Assembly (NCBI GenBank): GCA_018607365.1
Contig: JABBBT010000011.1
Coordinates: forward strand, 1 to 45,296
DNA length: 45,296 bases
Source of the DNA: SAR86 cluster bacterium
Lineage (GTDB): Bacteria > Pseudomonadota > Gammaproteobacteria > Magnimaribacterales > D2472
Direction of reading: 5' to 3'
Below the pieces are notes generated by a model. The model saw nothing but the letters and a program-made list of their open reading frames with translations, ran no database searches and was not told the DNA's origin. Positions within the stretch are counted from its first letter, which is position 1, and each line of letters begins with the position of its first letter. A program made the position numbers and the translations under genes. Shown one piece after another: positions 33,703 to 42,913 of the stretch.

Positions 33703-34498
33703 GCATAGAAAATAATTCATGCTTATTTGATTTGATTAGCTCATTTTGAATATCTTGCTCTATAAAACAATTATATATTTTATAGTTTTCATATTCTAAC
33801 TTTTTACCCAGGGGCTTGATATTATTTTCAAGTGGGTGATCAGTGTTTTCAATTACAGCACAGAAAGATCTCCTATTCACACCCAAGTAATGCATTCTAG
33901 CTATTATTTCCTGCCCTCTAAAACACCCTTTGGTAAAGGAAACTCTTAACTTGTCATAATTAAGCTCTAGTGGTCTATATAAAGCTATATCATCAAAACA
34001 AAGGGAGTGGTTAAGTGCTAATTTATTAATAATTTGCCATTTAGCAAGGCTTATTTCATTAGAAATAGATTTTTTATTTTCTATAATTTCTACCTCAAGA
34101 TCAAATCTACCATTTGAAAGAAACGAATTTTTATTTTTTGGCTTTTTTATGCTCTCAATAACATGACCTTGAATGCTCTCGTCTCCTAGATGAAAAGTTA
34201 CTCCAAAAAATTTAGCATATGGCATTAAATCTTCAACAAATGTCTCTATTAAGGATTCTTCAATAATTATTTTAAAGTTTTTATTAACTTTTTGAATCAA
34301 GAATCCTGCCATTACAAGGCCTTTTTGATTGCATATGCAAGAGAGTTGAGATGACAAATCACTAAGCTCAGAAATATCTGAAGATACCTGACCTTGAAGA
34401 AAGTCTTTTATCTTTTGATCATCACCCTTAATATGTAAGACTTTTAAAGATCTTAAATATAGCGAACCAAATGATATTAATTTATTTTGTATATCTAT
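33689..34498 (-). CDS. ygfZ: tRNA-modifying/Fe-S-related folate-binding protein YgfZ, with no canonical start codon
   Basis: YgfZ is a GcvT-like folate-binding protein needed for some Fe-S enzymes, including MiaB. The signature KGCFRGQEIIAR with its conserved Cys is present. The only canonical start, TTG at 34357, would cut off the N-terminal domain. The frame stays open from there up to a TAA at 34511-34513, and those extra codons read as a proper YgfZ start (LHIKGDDQKIKDFLQGQ, then SSDISEL). No ATG, GTG or TTG occurs in that stretch; ATA 34498-34496 is given as a guess. With it the protein is about 269 aa. It is divergent from sdhE, as in many Gammaproteobacteria. Confidence 0.82.
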   Translation of the reverse strand: MDIQNKLISFGSLYLRSLKVLHIKGDDQKIKDFLQGQVSSDISELSDLSSQLSCICNQKGLVMAGFLIQKVNKNFKIIIEESLIETFVEDLMPYAKFFGVTFHLGDESIQGHVIESIKKPKNKNSFLSNGRFDLEVEIIENKKSISNEISLAKWQIINKLALNHSLCFDDIALYRPLELNYDKLRVSFTKGCFRGQEIIARMHYLGVNRRSFCAVIENTDHPLENNIKPLGKKLEYENYKIYNCFIEQDIQNELIKSNKHELFSMLTNQ

Positions 34499-34538
34499 TT
34501 TCTTGTAAAATTATTCTATAACAAAACTATATTAACCA

Positions 34539-34796
34539 ATGAATCAAGAAATAAACAGAATATACTGGAAATGCAGAAGAGGAATGAGAGAAATAGATCT
34601 TTTATTAAGAGAGTTTGCTCAAGAAAAATTGCCTATGTTGGATGAAAAGGACGTTAGTATCTTTGATTCAATCCTTGATTATGATGACCAGAAGCTTTTT
34701 GATTATATATTTAAGAACGTATCTCTTAACAACCCGCAACATGAATCATTTATTAATAACAACTTAAAAAAATTTACCAAGCAAGGAAACTTTTGA
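34539..34796 (+). CDS. sdhE: FAD assembly factor SdhE
   Basis: An 85-residue protein with the SdhE/YgfY signature RRGMREIDLLL; the RGxxE motif (R14, G15, E18) is needed for flavinylation. SdhE helps attach FAD covalently to the flavoprotein subunits of succinate dehydrogenase and fumarate reductase in the cytoplasm. Length is normal (about 85-95 aa). Its divergent pairing with ygfZ is a conserved gammaproteobacterial arrangement. rpoE follows after 38 bases. Confidence 0.93.
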   Translation: MNQEINRIYWKCRRGMREIDLLLREFAQEKLPMLDEKDVSIFDSILDYDDQKLFDYIFKNVSLNNPQHESFINNNLKKFTKQGNF

Positions 34797-34834
34797 TCTA
34801 TTTACCTGTCTTAAAGTAAAAGGAATTAATTTTA

Positions 34835-35410
34835 ATGAAAACTAATGTCCACAACGAAGATGACCTTTTAATAATTAAGGCACAAAATGGAGATGAAGGA
34901 GCTTTTAAATTTTTGATGACCAAATATTATCCCAGAGTTTATGCGTCGCTTTTTGCATTCACCAAATCAAGAGAGGACTCCGAAGACTTAACCCAACTAA
35001 CTTTTATTAAGGTGTGGCAAAAGATTAATTCTTTTAGAGGCGATAGTGCTTTTTTTACATGGGTATATAGAATTGCAATCAACCTTGCAAAAAATCATTT
35101 TGCTAGCTCTTCATCTAAAAAAGATAAAGTAAATATATCCTCAGATGATCTGGAAATAGATATTCCATCTTATGAAAATCCTGAAATTTCTTTAATGCAT
35201 AAACAATCACTTCAAAACATTCAATCATATGTAAAAACATTACCTGAATCTCTCAAAACAGCATTTACCTTGAGGGAGGTCGATGGAAAAAGCTATGAAG
35301 AGATATCTATTATTACTGACACACCTATTGGCACAGTAAGGTCAAGAATTTTTAGAGCAAGAGAAAGCATCATTAATTATATTAATGGAGGAAATGAAAA
35401 TCATGGATAA
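34835..35410 (+). CDS. rpoE: RNA polymerase ECF sigma factor RpoE/AlgU
   Basis: A 191-residue ECF sigma factor. Region 2 (about 12-80) contains DSEDLTQLTFIKVWQ and FFTWVYRIAINLAKN, nearly as in E. coli sigma-E. Region 4 (about 125-185) has LPESLKTAFTLREVDGKSYEEIS and GTVRSRIFRAR. It directs transcription of envelope-stress genes and is held by an anti-sigma factor, encoded next. The RBS AAAGGA-type sequence lies before the ATG. Its end overlaps the rseA start region by 8 bases. Confidence 0.95.
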   Translation: MKTNVHNEDDLLIIKAQNGDEGAFKFLMTKYYPRVYASLFAFTKSREDSEDLTQLTFIKVWQKINSFRGDSAFFTWVYRIAINLAKNHFASSSSKKDKVNISSDDLEIDIPSYENPEISLMHKQSLQNIQSYVKTLPESLKTAFTLREVDGKSYEEISIITDTPIGTVRSRIFRARESIINYINGGNENHG

Positions 35411-36083
35411 AAATAAAGAGAGACTATCAGCACTATTTGATGGTCAATTAAATGATATTGAATCTAGTGAAGTTTTAGCCTTGTTGGAATCAGACAAAGA
35501 ATTGCAAAATGAATTAGCTGACTATGCCTTAATTCACTCTGCAATGAACGATGAAGATTCTAAAATAATATCAATGGAGTCTATAAAGAAAACGAGGAAT
35601 CCAAATATTTGGCTAACAAGCGGTCTCACTGCAGCTGCATCAGTGCTAATGACAGTTCTGATATTAAATGAAGGCAGCTTTTCAAGAATGTCTGTAAATT
35701 CTGATGCTCAAGACAAACTTGCAGTTGCAATTAATAGCACTGAAGCACAAGAAATTATAGAAAATAGCGGCAATAGTCTAGTGGACCATGTTTTGAACGT
35801 TATTAATAATCCGGATTTCATGAATTCAACAAGTCAAAACATCGATTTAAGAAATGTTGGCTTTGCTTTACAGAATGACCAAAGGAGAATCTATAGAAGA
35901 GGCAATGAAAACTTTACTCTACGAGTTGAAAAAAAGAATTTAGGTCTTAATAAGGTTAGATATTGGAAACATAACAATAAAATGATTTATCTAGTACCTT
36001 TGAATGACGGAACTGTTGTAACTATCTATGGAAACATTGATACTAAATCAGCTATAGAAATTGCTAGAAATATTAAAAAATAA
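35403..36083 (+). CDS. rseA: Anti-sigma-E factor RseA/MucA-like with an RseB-like C-terminus
   Basis: A 226-residue single-pass membrane protein. The N-terminal anti-sigma domain (about 1-60, ERLSALFDGQLNDIESSEVLALLE) is typical of RseA/MucA. A membrane helix spans about 69-88. The periplasmic part ends with a strand-rich segment (FTLRVEKKN, then IYLVPLNDGTVVTIYGNID and an IEIARNI helix) that resembles the end of RseB/MucB. In-frame ATGs exist at 35385 and 35394; ATG 35403 has the best spacing from GGAGG. No separate rseB or rseC follows: mucD is next. Confidence 0.8.
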   Translation: MDKNKERLSALFDGQLNDIESSEVLALLESDKELQNELADYALIHSAMNDEDSKIISMESIKKTRNPNIWLTSGLTAAASVLMTVLILNEGSFSRMSVNSDAQDKLAVAINSTEAQEIIENSGNSLVDHVLNVINNPDFMNSTSQNIDLRNVGFALQNDQRRIYRRGNENFTLRVEKKNLGLNKVRYWKHNNKMIYLVPLNDGTVVTIYGNIDTKSAIEIARNIKK

Positions 36084-36096
36084 CCTACCCAAAAAT

Positions 36097-37500
36097 ATGA
36101 ATATTACAAAAACTAAATTATCTTCCTTGATTATATCTCTATCATTTGCATCAAGTCTTTATGCCTCAGGTTTACCAGAGAATATATCGGAATTAGTTGA
36201 TGATGCTGCTCCTGCGGTAGTGAACATAACCTCAAAAAGAGAAGTAAAACAAGGTCAGTCATTTGGCTATGGAGGTATTCCGGAAGAAATGCTTGAAAGA
36301 TTTGGCATCCCAAGACAATACAGAGAAGCCCCTGAAAGAACGAGAGAGTCTATTTCATATGGATCAGGCTTTATTTTAAAAGATAATTATATTTTAACAA
36401 ACTACCATGTTGTTAAAGATGCAACAGAGGTTATTGTTTCTCTTGCTGATAGAAGAGAGTTTGTGGCTGAGATTATTGGAGTAGACGCATTGTCTGATTT
36501 AGCAGTACTAAAGGTAGATGGGAATAAACTTCCAAAGGTCAAGGTTGGAGATAGCGATAAGCTAAAAGTTGGGGATTGGGTTGTTGCTATAGGATCTCCT
36601 TTTAGTTTTGATTTCTCGGTTACAGCAGGAATTGTTAGCGCTAAGGGAAGAAGTATTCAAAATAATAATATTGGTAATTATGTTCCTTTTCTTCAGACTG
36701 ATGTTGCTATTAATCCAGGCAACTCTGGGGGTCCATTGTTTGACCTTGATGGGAATGTTGTTGGAATCAACTCGCAAATATACTCAAGAAGCGGAGGCTA
36801 TCAAGGCCTTGCTTTTGCTATTCCAGTTAATGTGGCTGTAGATGTTGCAGATCAAATTATTAATACGGGAGAAGTTCTAAGAGGATATCTAGGTGTAAGA
36901 ATGAGCGAGGTAGATAGTGATCTTGCTGATGCACTAGGCATGAATAAACCATATGGCGCACTAATCAATGATGTTGAGGAGGGAGAATCAGCTGATGATG
37001 CAGGCTTGCTTCCTGGCGACGTTATAATTGAATTCGACGACAAAGAAATAAAATTTAGCACTGATCTTCCTCATGTAGTTGGTCAGCTTCAACCAGAAAC
37101 AAAAACATATGCAAAAGTAATCAGAGACGGTGAAGAAATACAGCTTAGCTTTTCTCTTGGCGAGCTTCCAGCAAATAAAGAGTCTTTCGTTCCTGCAAAA
37201 TCTCAAAACTCTTCTGATCCAATTGGTTTAAAGGTTGCTGAAATTGATAGAGACAATCCATCAATGTCGAACCTTCCTGAGGGCGTTATAGTTTCAAGAG
37301 TCAATCAAGGGTCTCCTGCTTCAGGAAAGATATCCCGAGGAGATGTCATCACAATGATGCAACATAAAGGAAAAAAATTTAAGTTTGAAGATATCGAATC
37401 TTTTGAGCTAGCTTTAGAAAACTTTACTTCTGGAGATAAGGTAGCATTTCATATAAATAGAAATGGCTCTCGTTTAATAAGATCAATAACTATTAATTAG
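36097..37500 (+). CDS. mucD: Periplasmic serine protease of the DegP/HtrA family (MucD)
   Basis: A 467-residue secreted HtrA protease with a signal peptide (about 1-24). The trypsin-like domain has the catalytic triad H104 (TNYHVV), D134 (LSDLAVLK) and S210 (NPGNSGGP). Two PDZ domains follow (about 265-360 and 375-467). It degrades or refolds misfolded envelope proteins and, in the MucD subgroup, damps sigma-E/AlgU activation. An in-frame start at 36061 lies inside rseA; ATG 36097 gives a clean signal peptide. Its place directly after the sigma/anti-sigma pair matches the mucABCD arrangement with mucB and mucC missing. Confidence 0.93.
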   Translation: MNITKTKLSSLIISLSFASSLYASGLPENISELVDDAAPAVVNITSKREVKQGQSFGYGGIPEEMLERFGIPRQYREAPERTRESISYGSGFILKDNYILTNYHVVKDATEVIVSLADRREFVAEIIGVDALSDLAVLKVDGNKLPKVKVGDSDKLKVGDWVVAIGSPFSFDFSVTAGIVSAKGRSIQNNNIGNYVPFLQTDVAINPGNSGGPLFDLDGNVVGINSQIYSRSGGYQGLAFAIPVNVAVDVADQIINTGEVLRGYLGVRMSEVDSDLADALGMNKPYGALINDVEEGESADDAGLLPGDVIIEFDDKEIKFSTDLPHVVGQLQPETKTYAKVIRDGEEIQLSFSLGELPANKESFVPAKSQNSSDPIGLKVAEIDRDNPSMSNLPEGVIVSRVNQGSPASGKISRGDVITMMQHKGKKFKFEDIESFELALENFTSGDKVAFHINRNGSRLIRSITIN

Positions 37501-37509
37501 CATTTATAA

Positions 37510-37533
37510 GGAGCAATAGCTCCAAAGTTGCTC
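37510..37533 (+). promoter_or_regulatory. Alternative hairpins in the mucD-lepA gap
   Basis: Two mutually exclusive stems can form: GGAGC/GCTCC (37510-37514 with 37519-37523) and GAGCAA/TTGCTC (37511-37516 with 37528-37533). There is no T run after them, so an intrinsic terminator is unlikely. A TATAAA-like box just downstream could be a lepA promoter. Significance is uncertain. Confidence 0.3.
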
Positions 37534-37560
37534 TATATAAATGTAAAATAGCAGCATCTT

Positions 37561-39348
37561 ATGAAACATATTAGAAACTTCTCAGTTATTGCCCATATTG
37601 ATCATGGCAAATCAACCCTGTCAGACAGATTGATAGAGTATTGTGGTGGCCTGACTAAAAGAGAGATGTCAGAGCAAATCCTTGATTCTATGGATATTGA
37701 AAGGGAAAGAGGAATTACTATAAAAGCTCAGGCAGTAACTTTAGAATATACAAAAGGTGATGTTCAATACCTTCTTAACTTTATTGATACACCTGGTCAC
37801 GTAGATTTTTCATATGAAGTATCAAGATCTTTATCAGCATGCGAAGGGGCATTACTGGTCGTTGACGGCTCCCAAGGTGTAGAAGCCCAAACCCTTGCAA
37901 ATTGCTATACGGCTGTTGATCAAGGATTAGAGGTAGTTCCAGTAATTAATAAAATTGATTTACCTCAAGCTGAGCCAGATAGAGTTAAGCAAGAAATAGA
38001 GGACATGATTGGTATCAATGCAATCTCTGCGCCTCTTGTTAGTGCCAAGACTGGGGTAGGCATAGAAGACCTATTAGATGTCTTGATATCAGACATTCCA
38101 TCACCTGAAGGAGACCCTGAAGCACCGCTTCAAGCTCTTATAGTAGATTCATGGTTCGATTCCTATTTGGGGGTAGTCTCTTTAATCAGAATAAAGAATG
38201 GCTCTCTAAGTAGCGGACAAAAATTTAAAATTCATTCAACAGGCCTAAGTCATAACGCAGATGAGATTGGCATTTTTTCTCCAAAAAAAGTGAAGAAGCA
38301 AAAGCTTTCTGCTGGAGAAGTTGGCTATCTTGTTGCAGGAATTAAAAATATCAAAGGCGCCCCTGTTGGCGATACGATTATGAACTCAGCAGATGAGACT
38401 ACAGAAGTCTTGCCTGGGTTTAAAAAAGTAAATCCTAAAGTTTTTGCTTCAATGTTTACTGTGAACTCTGATGATTACGAAAGATTTAGAGATGCTTTAT
38501 CAAAACTTGTTCTTAATGATTCCTCATTAGTATATGAACCAGAGGTTTCTGATGCACTAGGGTTTGGCTTTAGATGTGGATTCCTTGGAACTCTTCATAT
38601 GGAAGTTATCAGAGAGAGACTAGAAAGAGAATACGATTTAGATCTTATATCAACAGCTCCATCTGTTGAATATGAAGTTCTGAAGACGGATGGCACTGTC
38701 CTAAAATGTGATAATCCTTCCCAGCTTCCTGCTCCAAATGATATAGATGAAATCAGAGAACCTATTGTTAATACAACAATCCTTACTCCTAACGAGTATG
38801 TTGGCAATGTAATAACTTTATGTACCGGCAAAAGAGGCATCCAAAAGGATATGACTTATTTTGGTAACCAGGTATCCATTGTTTTTGAACTTCCTTTATC
38901 ATCAGTGATTGTAGATTTTTTTGATCAAATAAAATCATCTACTAAAGGTTTTGCATCTATTGAGTATTCTCTAATTGGATTTATAAAATCTGATCTAACT
39001 AAGATAGATATCCTTATTAATAATCAAAAAATCGATGCTTTATCAATGATTGTTCATAAATCATTCTCGAATCAAAAGGCTAGAGAAATTGCAGCAAATC
39101 TTCAAAAGCTAATACCAAGGCAAATGTTTGATGTTCCAATTCAGGTAGCGCTAGGTTCAAAAATTATTTCTAGAGAAACAGTAAAAGCGCTTCGTAAGAA
39201 CGTTACTGCAAAATGCTATGGCGGAGATATTAGTAGAAAAAAGAAGCTTCTTGAAAAACAAAAAGATGGAAAGAAGAAAATGAAACAGTTTGGTAAGGTT
39301 TCGATACCACAAGATGCTTTCTTAAATTATTTTAAATCAGGAGAGTAA
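37561..39348 (+). CDS. lepA: Elongation factor 4 (LepA)
   Basis: A 595-residue translational GTPase of the exact family length. It has the G1 loop AHIDHGKST, the switch II motif DTPGHVDF, the G4 motif NKID, and the LepA-specific C-terminal domain rich in Lys (ending near [13 protein letters not shown]). LepA acts on ribosomes, affecting translocation and 30S assembly. It lies upstream of lepB as in most proteobacteria. No RBS is obvious before the ATG. Confidence 0.97.
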   Translation: MKHIRNFSVIAHIDHGKSTLSDRLIEYCGGLTKREMSEQILDSMDIERERGITIKAQAVTLEYTKGDVQYLLNFIDTPGHVDFSYEVSRSLSACEGALLVVDGSQGVEAQTLANCYTAVDQGLEVVPVINKIDLPQAEPDRVKQEIEDMIGINAISAPLVSAKTGVGIEDLLDVLISDIPSPEGDPEAPLQALIVDSWFDSYLGVVSLIRIKNGSLSSGQKFKIHSTGLSHNADEIGIFSPKKVKKQKLSAGEVGYLVAGIKNIKGAPVGDTIMNSADETTEVLPGFKKVNPKVFASMFTVNSDDYERFRDALSKLVLNDSSLVYEPEVSDALGFGFRCGFLGTLHMEVIRERLEREYDLDLISTAPSVEYEVLKTDGTVLKCDNPSQLPAPNDIDEIREPIVNTTILTPNEYVGNVITLCTGKRGIQKDMTYFGNQVSIVFELPLSSVIVDFFDQIKSSTKGFASIEYSLIGFIKSDLTKIDILINNQKIDALSMIVHKSFSNQKAREIAANLQKLIPRQMFDVPIQVALGSKIISRETVKALRKNVTAKCYGGDISRKKKLLEKQKDGKKKMKQFGKVSIPQDAFLNYFKSGE

Positions 39349-39349
39349 T

Positions 39350-40297
39350 TTGTTAACGGATCCTTTATTTATACTTTCTTTACTAGGAATGGGTGTATGT
39401 CTTGGTGTTTGGGTTAATGACACTATAAAAAAACCAGAGACTAAAAGTTTTCTTGTTGAGAATATTTCTTCAGTTTCAACTGTATTTGGCATGCTTATGC
39501 TTGTCAGTATTTTTATCAACGCAGGTGACCTTGGAATCATTCTTTTATTTGGATCGCTAATTGCACTTATCGTTCTTGTGATTGGGATTGGACTTAAAAA
39601 CAAAGAGATAATATCAACATCCAGAGGTTACTTTATTCCTTTATTTATTATTTTTATTTTAAGAACTTTTTTATATGAGCCTTATCAGATTCCATCAGGC
39701 TCAATGATGCCTGGGTTAAAGGTTGGCGACTTTTTGCTTGTTGATAAAAATTCATATGGCTTGAAGGTGAATAGAGTAGGTGGTCCTTTTGCATTAGATC
39801 ATGACCCTGAATATGGCGATGTTGTAGTTTTTATACCTCGCAACAATCCTGTGCCCTACGTAAAAAGACTCATCGGTAAACCTGGCGACTCAATCAGAAT
39901 AATAGATAAAAAAATATATATAAATGGCGCGCCAGTTCAAAAAGATTTCCTAAAATCAGAGAAGGAAACTATTACTAAAAGATTTAGAAATTCTTCAGGA
40001 GAAATTTTTACACGTGAGAAAGAGGTTGTAGTGGATTATTTTTCTGAATCTCTTGGGGATGCTGTATTTACCACTAGAAATATCAGAGGCGAGAATGTTC
40101 AATACCCCTCTGAATGGACTATCCCATCAGGCCATTACTTTGTAATGGGCGATAATAGGGATAACTCAAATGATAGTACAAAAGATGTAGGCTTTGTTCC
40201 TAGAGAGAATTTTTTTGGCACTGCAAGTTATCTTTTCATGACCTGGGAATGTTGGACTTGTATCCCGCACTTCTCAAGAGCTGGTAAGATCAATTAA
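39350..40297 (+). CDS. lepB: Signal peptidase I
   Basis: A 315-residue membrane peptidase. N-terminal hydrophobic helices (about 5-22, 42-60, 63-82) precede the last anchor at about 95-108. The catalytic Ser is S118 in IPSGSMMPGL, the Lys base is K172 in YVKRLIGKPGD, and box E GHYFVMGDNRDNSNDS is intact. It cleaves signal peptides of exported proteins on the periplasmic face. It starts with TTG, one base after the lepA stop, supported by an AGGAG RBS about 6 bases upstream. Confidence 0.93.
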   Translation: MLTDPLFILSLLGMGVCLGVWVNDTIKKPETKSFLVENISSVSTVFGMLMLVSIFINAGDLGIILLFGSLIALIVLVIGIGLKNKEIISTSRGYFIPLFIIFILRTFLYEPYQIPSGSMMPGLKVGDFLLVDKNSYGLKVNRVGGPFALDHDPEYGDVVVFIPRNNPVPYVKRLIGKPGDSIRIIDKKIYINGAPVQKDFLKSEKETITKRFRNSSGEIFTREKEVVVDYFSESLGDAVFTTRNIRGENVQYPSEWTIPSGHYFVMGDNRDNSNDSTKDVGFVPRENFFGTASYLFMTWECWTCIPHFSRAGKIN

Positions 40298-40959
40298 TGT
40301 CTTATAACGAACTACAAACCAGGCTTGGATATAGCTTTAAAAATATTGAACTACTAAAACTAGCTCTTATCCATAAAAGCTATAGCAATACTACCAATAA
40401 TGAAAGACTGGAGTTCTTGGGTGACTCTATTCTCAATACCGTCATATCTCAGTATCTTTTTTTAAAATTTAGTAACGAGAAGGAAGGACTTTTGACCAGA
40501 ATGAGGGCTTATCTTGTTAAGGCTGAGACTCTCACAATGAAAGCTGAGGAGCTTGGTCTTATCGATTATATTCAACTATCGAAGGGAACCGCTAATCTTT
40601 CAAGAGAACGTAAGAACTCAATTTTAGAAGACTCATTTGAAGCTACTATTGGTGCCATATTTTTAGACTCAGGCTGGGAGCAGGTAAATATGATTGTCCT
40701 TGGAATTTTTAATAACGAACTTAAGCATTTATCAGCTGATATGAGTTTTAAGGATCCAAAAACTGAATTACAAGAACTGCTTCAGTCAATGAAGCTCGAT
40801 CTTCCAATTTATTCTATTGAAGAAATTGCTGGCGGGGGCTTCAATTGTAGTGTGAATTACGATGATAATATCTTTGCCTCATCTGGGGTTACAAAACGTT
40901 CAGCAGAAACATCAACTGCTACCAAAGTTTTAGAGTATATGAGGAATATTAATGACTAA
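40297..40959 (+). CDS. rnc: Ribonuclease III
   Basis: A 220-residue RNase III with the endonuclease signature NERLEFLGD (35-43), a second acidic cluster EDSFEATIGAIFLD and a C-terminal double-stranded RNA-binding domain (about 150-220). It cleaves structured RNA, including rRNA precursors. The ATG shares a base with the lepB stop (TAATG), and the end overlaps era by 8 bases, as expected for coupled translation in the lepB-rnc-era unit. Confidence 0.96.
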   Translation: MSYNELQTRLGYSFKNIELLKLALIHKSYSNTTNNERLEFLGDSILNTVISQYLFLKFSNEKEGLLTRMRAYLVKAETLTMKAEELGLIDYIQLSKGTANLSRERKNSILEDSFEATIGAIFLDSGWEQVNMIVLGIFNNELKHLSADMSFKDPKTELQELLQSMKLDLPIYSIEEIAGGGFNCSVNYDDNIFASSGVTKRSAETSTATKVLEYMRNIND

Positions 40960-41854
40960 TTACTGTGGTTACATTTCTATTATTGGCAAACCCAATGTAG
41001 GCAAGTCTACGATCTTGAATCATATCCTTGGAAAAAAAATATCTATAACTTCAAGAAAATCTCAGACCACTAGAAATAATATATTGGGAATAAAGACTTC
41101 AGGAAATAAACAAATGATATTTGCTGATACGCCCGGGATGCACATCAAATCTCCAAAGACCATGAACAAGGTCTTAAATCGTTCAGCGCAAAGTTTGATA
41201 GATGACTCTGATCTCATTCTATTTGTAGTTCAGAGACTAACCCTTGATGAGCAGGACTTGTCGGTGCTTGAAAAACTTAAAGAGGCAGGCTCTCAGGTTA
41301 TATGTGTTGTGAACAAGGTAGACCAAATTACAGATAAAAACAAACTCTTACCTATGATGGCTAGATTAATGAGTGAATACAGCTTCTTAGATATCATTCC
41401 CATATCTGCAATCAATGATGAGGGTATAACTAATCTAGAAGAGCTTATCCACAAATACTTACCTGAAAATGAACATATTTACGGTGAGGAAGGTATCGAA
41501 AGTAAGCATAGAGATACTTTCATGATCTCTGAGCTGATTAGGGAAAAGATAATAAGAATGCTTGGTGACGAACTTCCTCATGACACTTTTGTCCAGGTCG
41601 AGCTGTTGGAGGATGAGAAGCATATTTTAAAAATCCATGCTGTTATCTATGTTGTTCGTGATAGTCAAAAACAGATAGTCATTGGCAGAGGCGGCTCAAC
41701 ATTAAAAAAGATAGGACAGCAGGCAAGAATAGAGCTGGAGGAATACTTTAGTAAAAAAGTATTTTTAAAAACCTGGGTTAAGGTAAAGAAAAATTGGAAT
41801 ACGGATTCAGATTACATTCAGAGTTTAGGAGTTGGCGGCAGCTATGAGTCTTAG
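40952..41854 (+). CDS. era: GTPase Era
   Basis: A 300-residue Era with G1 GKPNVGKST (12-20), a switch region near TTRNNILGI, G3 DTPGMH, G4 NKVD and a C-terminal type II KH domain containing VIGRGGSTLKKIG. Era binds the 3' end of 16S rRNA during 30S assembly. It follows rnc with an 8-base overlap. The end overlaps the recO start. Confidence 0.97.
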   Translation: MTNYCGYISIIGKPNVGKSTILNHILGKKISITSRKSQTTRNNILGIKTSGNKQMIFADTPGMHIKSPKTMNKVLNRSAQSLIDDSDLILFVVQRLTLDEQDLSVLEKLKEAGSQVICVVNKVDQITDKNKLLPMMARLMSEYSFLDIIPISAINDEGITNLEELIHKYLPENEHIYGEEGIESKHRDTFMISELIREKIIRMLGDELPHDTFVQVELLEDEKHILKIHAVIYVVRDSQKQIVIGRGGSTLKKIGQQARIELEEYFSKKVFLKTWVKVKKNWNTDSDYIQSLGVGGSYES

Positions 41855-42539
41855 TGACTGGGATGAGTGCTTCTTACTTCATCAAAGGTCATTTGGAGAA
41901 ACAAGCCTCATAGCAGAGGTCTTCAGTAAAAATAATGGAAAAATGTCTCTTATGGCAAGAGGTGCAAAGAAACCAAAATCTAAGTTCTTTGGATACCTAA
42001 CACCCTTTACTAAGCTTCAGGTAACTTATTCAGGAAGGTCAGATATGAAAACTCTGACCAATATAGATAGGGATTTCTCAACTACTACCAATAGTTTTTC
42101 AAAAACAAGTTACAGCCTTTTGTATATTAATGAATTGCTCATGAGGTTACTTCCAAAGGATGCCGCCCAGGAAGACCTATTTTTTTTATATGAAGAATTT
42201 TTACATAAAGTAGCTAGGGGAGATGAGCTAGAAATTACCTTGAGGCACTTTGAGTTAGATCTTCTAGATATGCTGGGATATGGGTTAGATTTTGAAAATG
42301 ATATCGATAGAAATGAGGCCATTGAATCAGAAAAGAACTATTCGTTCATTCCTGAAAGAGGGTTTAGAGAATCTATGAATTCAAATTTTTCTGGTGCAGA
42401 TATTATCAATATAAGAACAAGAGAACTTTCAAAGGTATCAAAAAAATATCTAAAACATCTCACCCAAACAGCTATTCATTTCTGTTTGGATGGAAGAGAT
42501 CTTGAGAGCAGAGATATCTTTAAGAGGATTAAGATATGA
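41844..42539 (+). CDS. recO: DNA repair protein RecO
   Basis: A 231-residue RecO with the N-terminal OB domain (ECFLLHQRSFGETSLIAEVFSKNNGKMSLMARGAKKPKS) and a helical C-terminal domain. RecO, with RecR and RecF, loads RecA onto SSB-coated gaps. The frame is open from TTG 41832; ATG 41844 is preferred because AGGAG (41827-41831) is too close to the TTG. The zinc-binding Cys of some RecO proteins are absent, as in E. coli. The end overlaps acpS by 4 bases (ATGA). Confidence 0.9.
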   Translation: MSLSDWDECFLLHQRSFGETSLIAEVFSKNNGKMSLMARGAKKPKSKFFGYLTPFTKLQVTYSGRSDMKTLTNIDRDFSTTTNSFSKTSYSLLYINELLMRLLPKDAAQEDLFFLYEEFLHKVARGDELEITLRHFELDLLDMLGYGLDFENDIDRNEAIESEKNYSFIPERGFRESMNSNFSGADIINIRTRELSKVSKKYLKHLTQTAIHFCLDGRDLESRDIFKRIKI

Positions 42540-42913
42540 TTCATGGAATTGGAACAGATATTGTTGAAATTAAAAGAATTGCAGAGATGAAATCTTTTGA
42601 TGCTTTCGCAAATAAAATATTATCTGAAAATGAACTTAGCATTTTCCATGAAATCAAAGACGCTAAGAAAGCATCTTTCTTAGCTAAACAATTTGCTGGC
42701 AAAGAAGCAATCGCAAAAGCTTTTGGTACCGGCTTTAAAAATTCAATTCAAATGAGTAACATAGAAGTACTTCGAGATGAGGCAGGCAAACCTATTTTTA
42801 ACGCTTTAAATGAACTTTCAGAAAAAATGATAGATTTGGGAATTACAAAGACACATGTTAGTCTTGCAGACGAAAGAGACTATGCAACAGCATTTGCAAT
42901 ATTAGAAATATGA
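42536..42913 (+). CDS. acpS: Holo-[acyl-carrier-protein] synthase
   Basis: A 125-residue AcpS. The metal-binding motif GIGTDIVEIKRI (4-15) and the second conserved block FAGKEAIAKAFGTGF are intact. It transfers 4'-phosphopantetheine from CoA to acyl carrier protein, needed for fatty acid synthesis. In relatives pdxJ lies between recO and acpS. Here the recO stop overlaps the acpS ATG directly. The end overlaps adk by 4 bases. Confidence 0.96.
   Translation: MIHGIGTDIVEIKRIAEMKSFDAFANKILSENELSIFHEIKDAKKASFLAKQFAGKEAIAKAFGTGFKNSIQMSNIEVLRDEAGKPIFNALNELSEKMIDLGITKTHVSLADERDYATAFAILEI

Noticed and set aside
41832-41843. TTG start for RecO
   Set aside because: AGGAG directly abuts this codon, leaving no spacing. 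ATG 41844 has better spacing and matches the family start.
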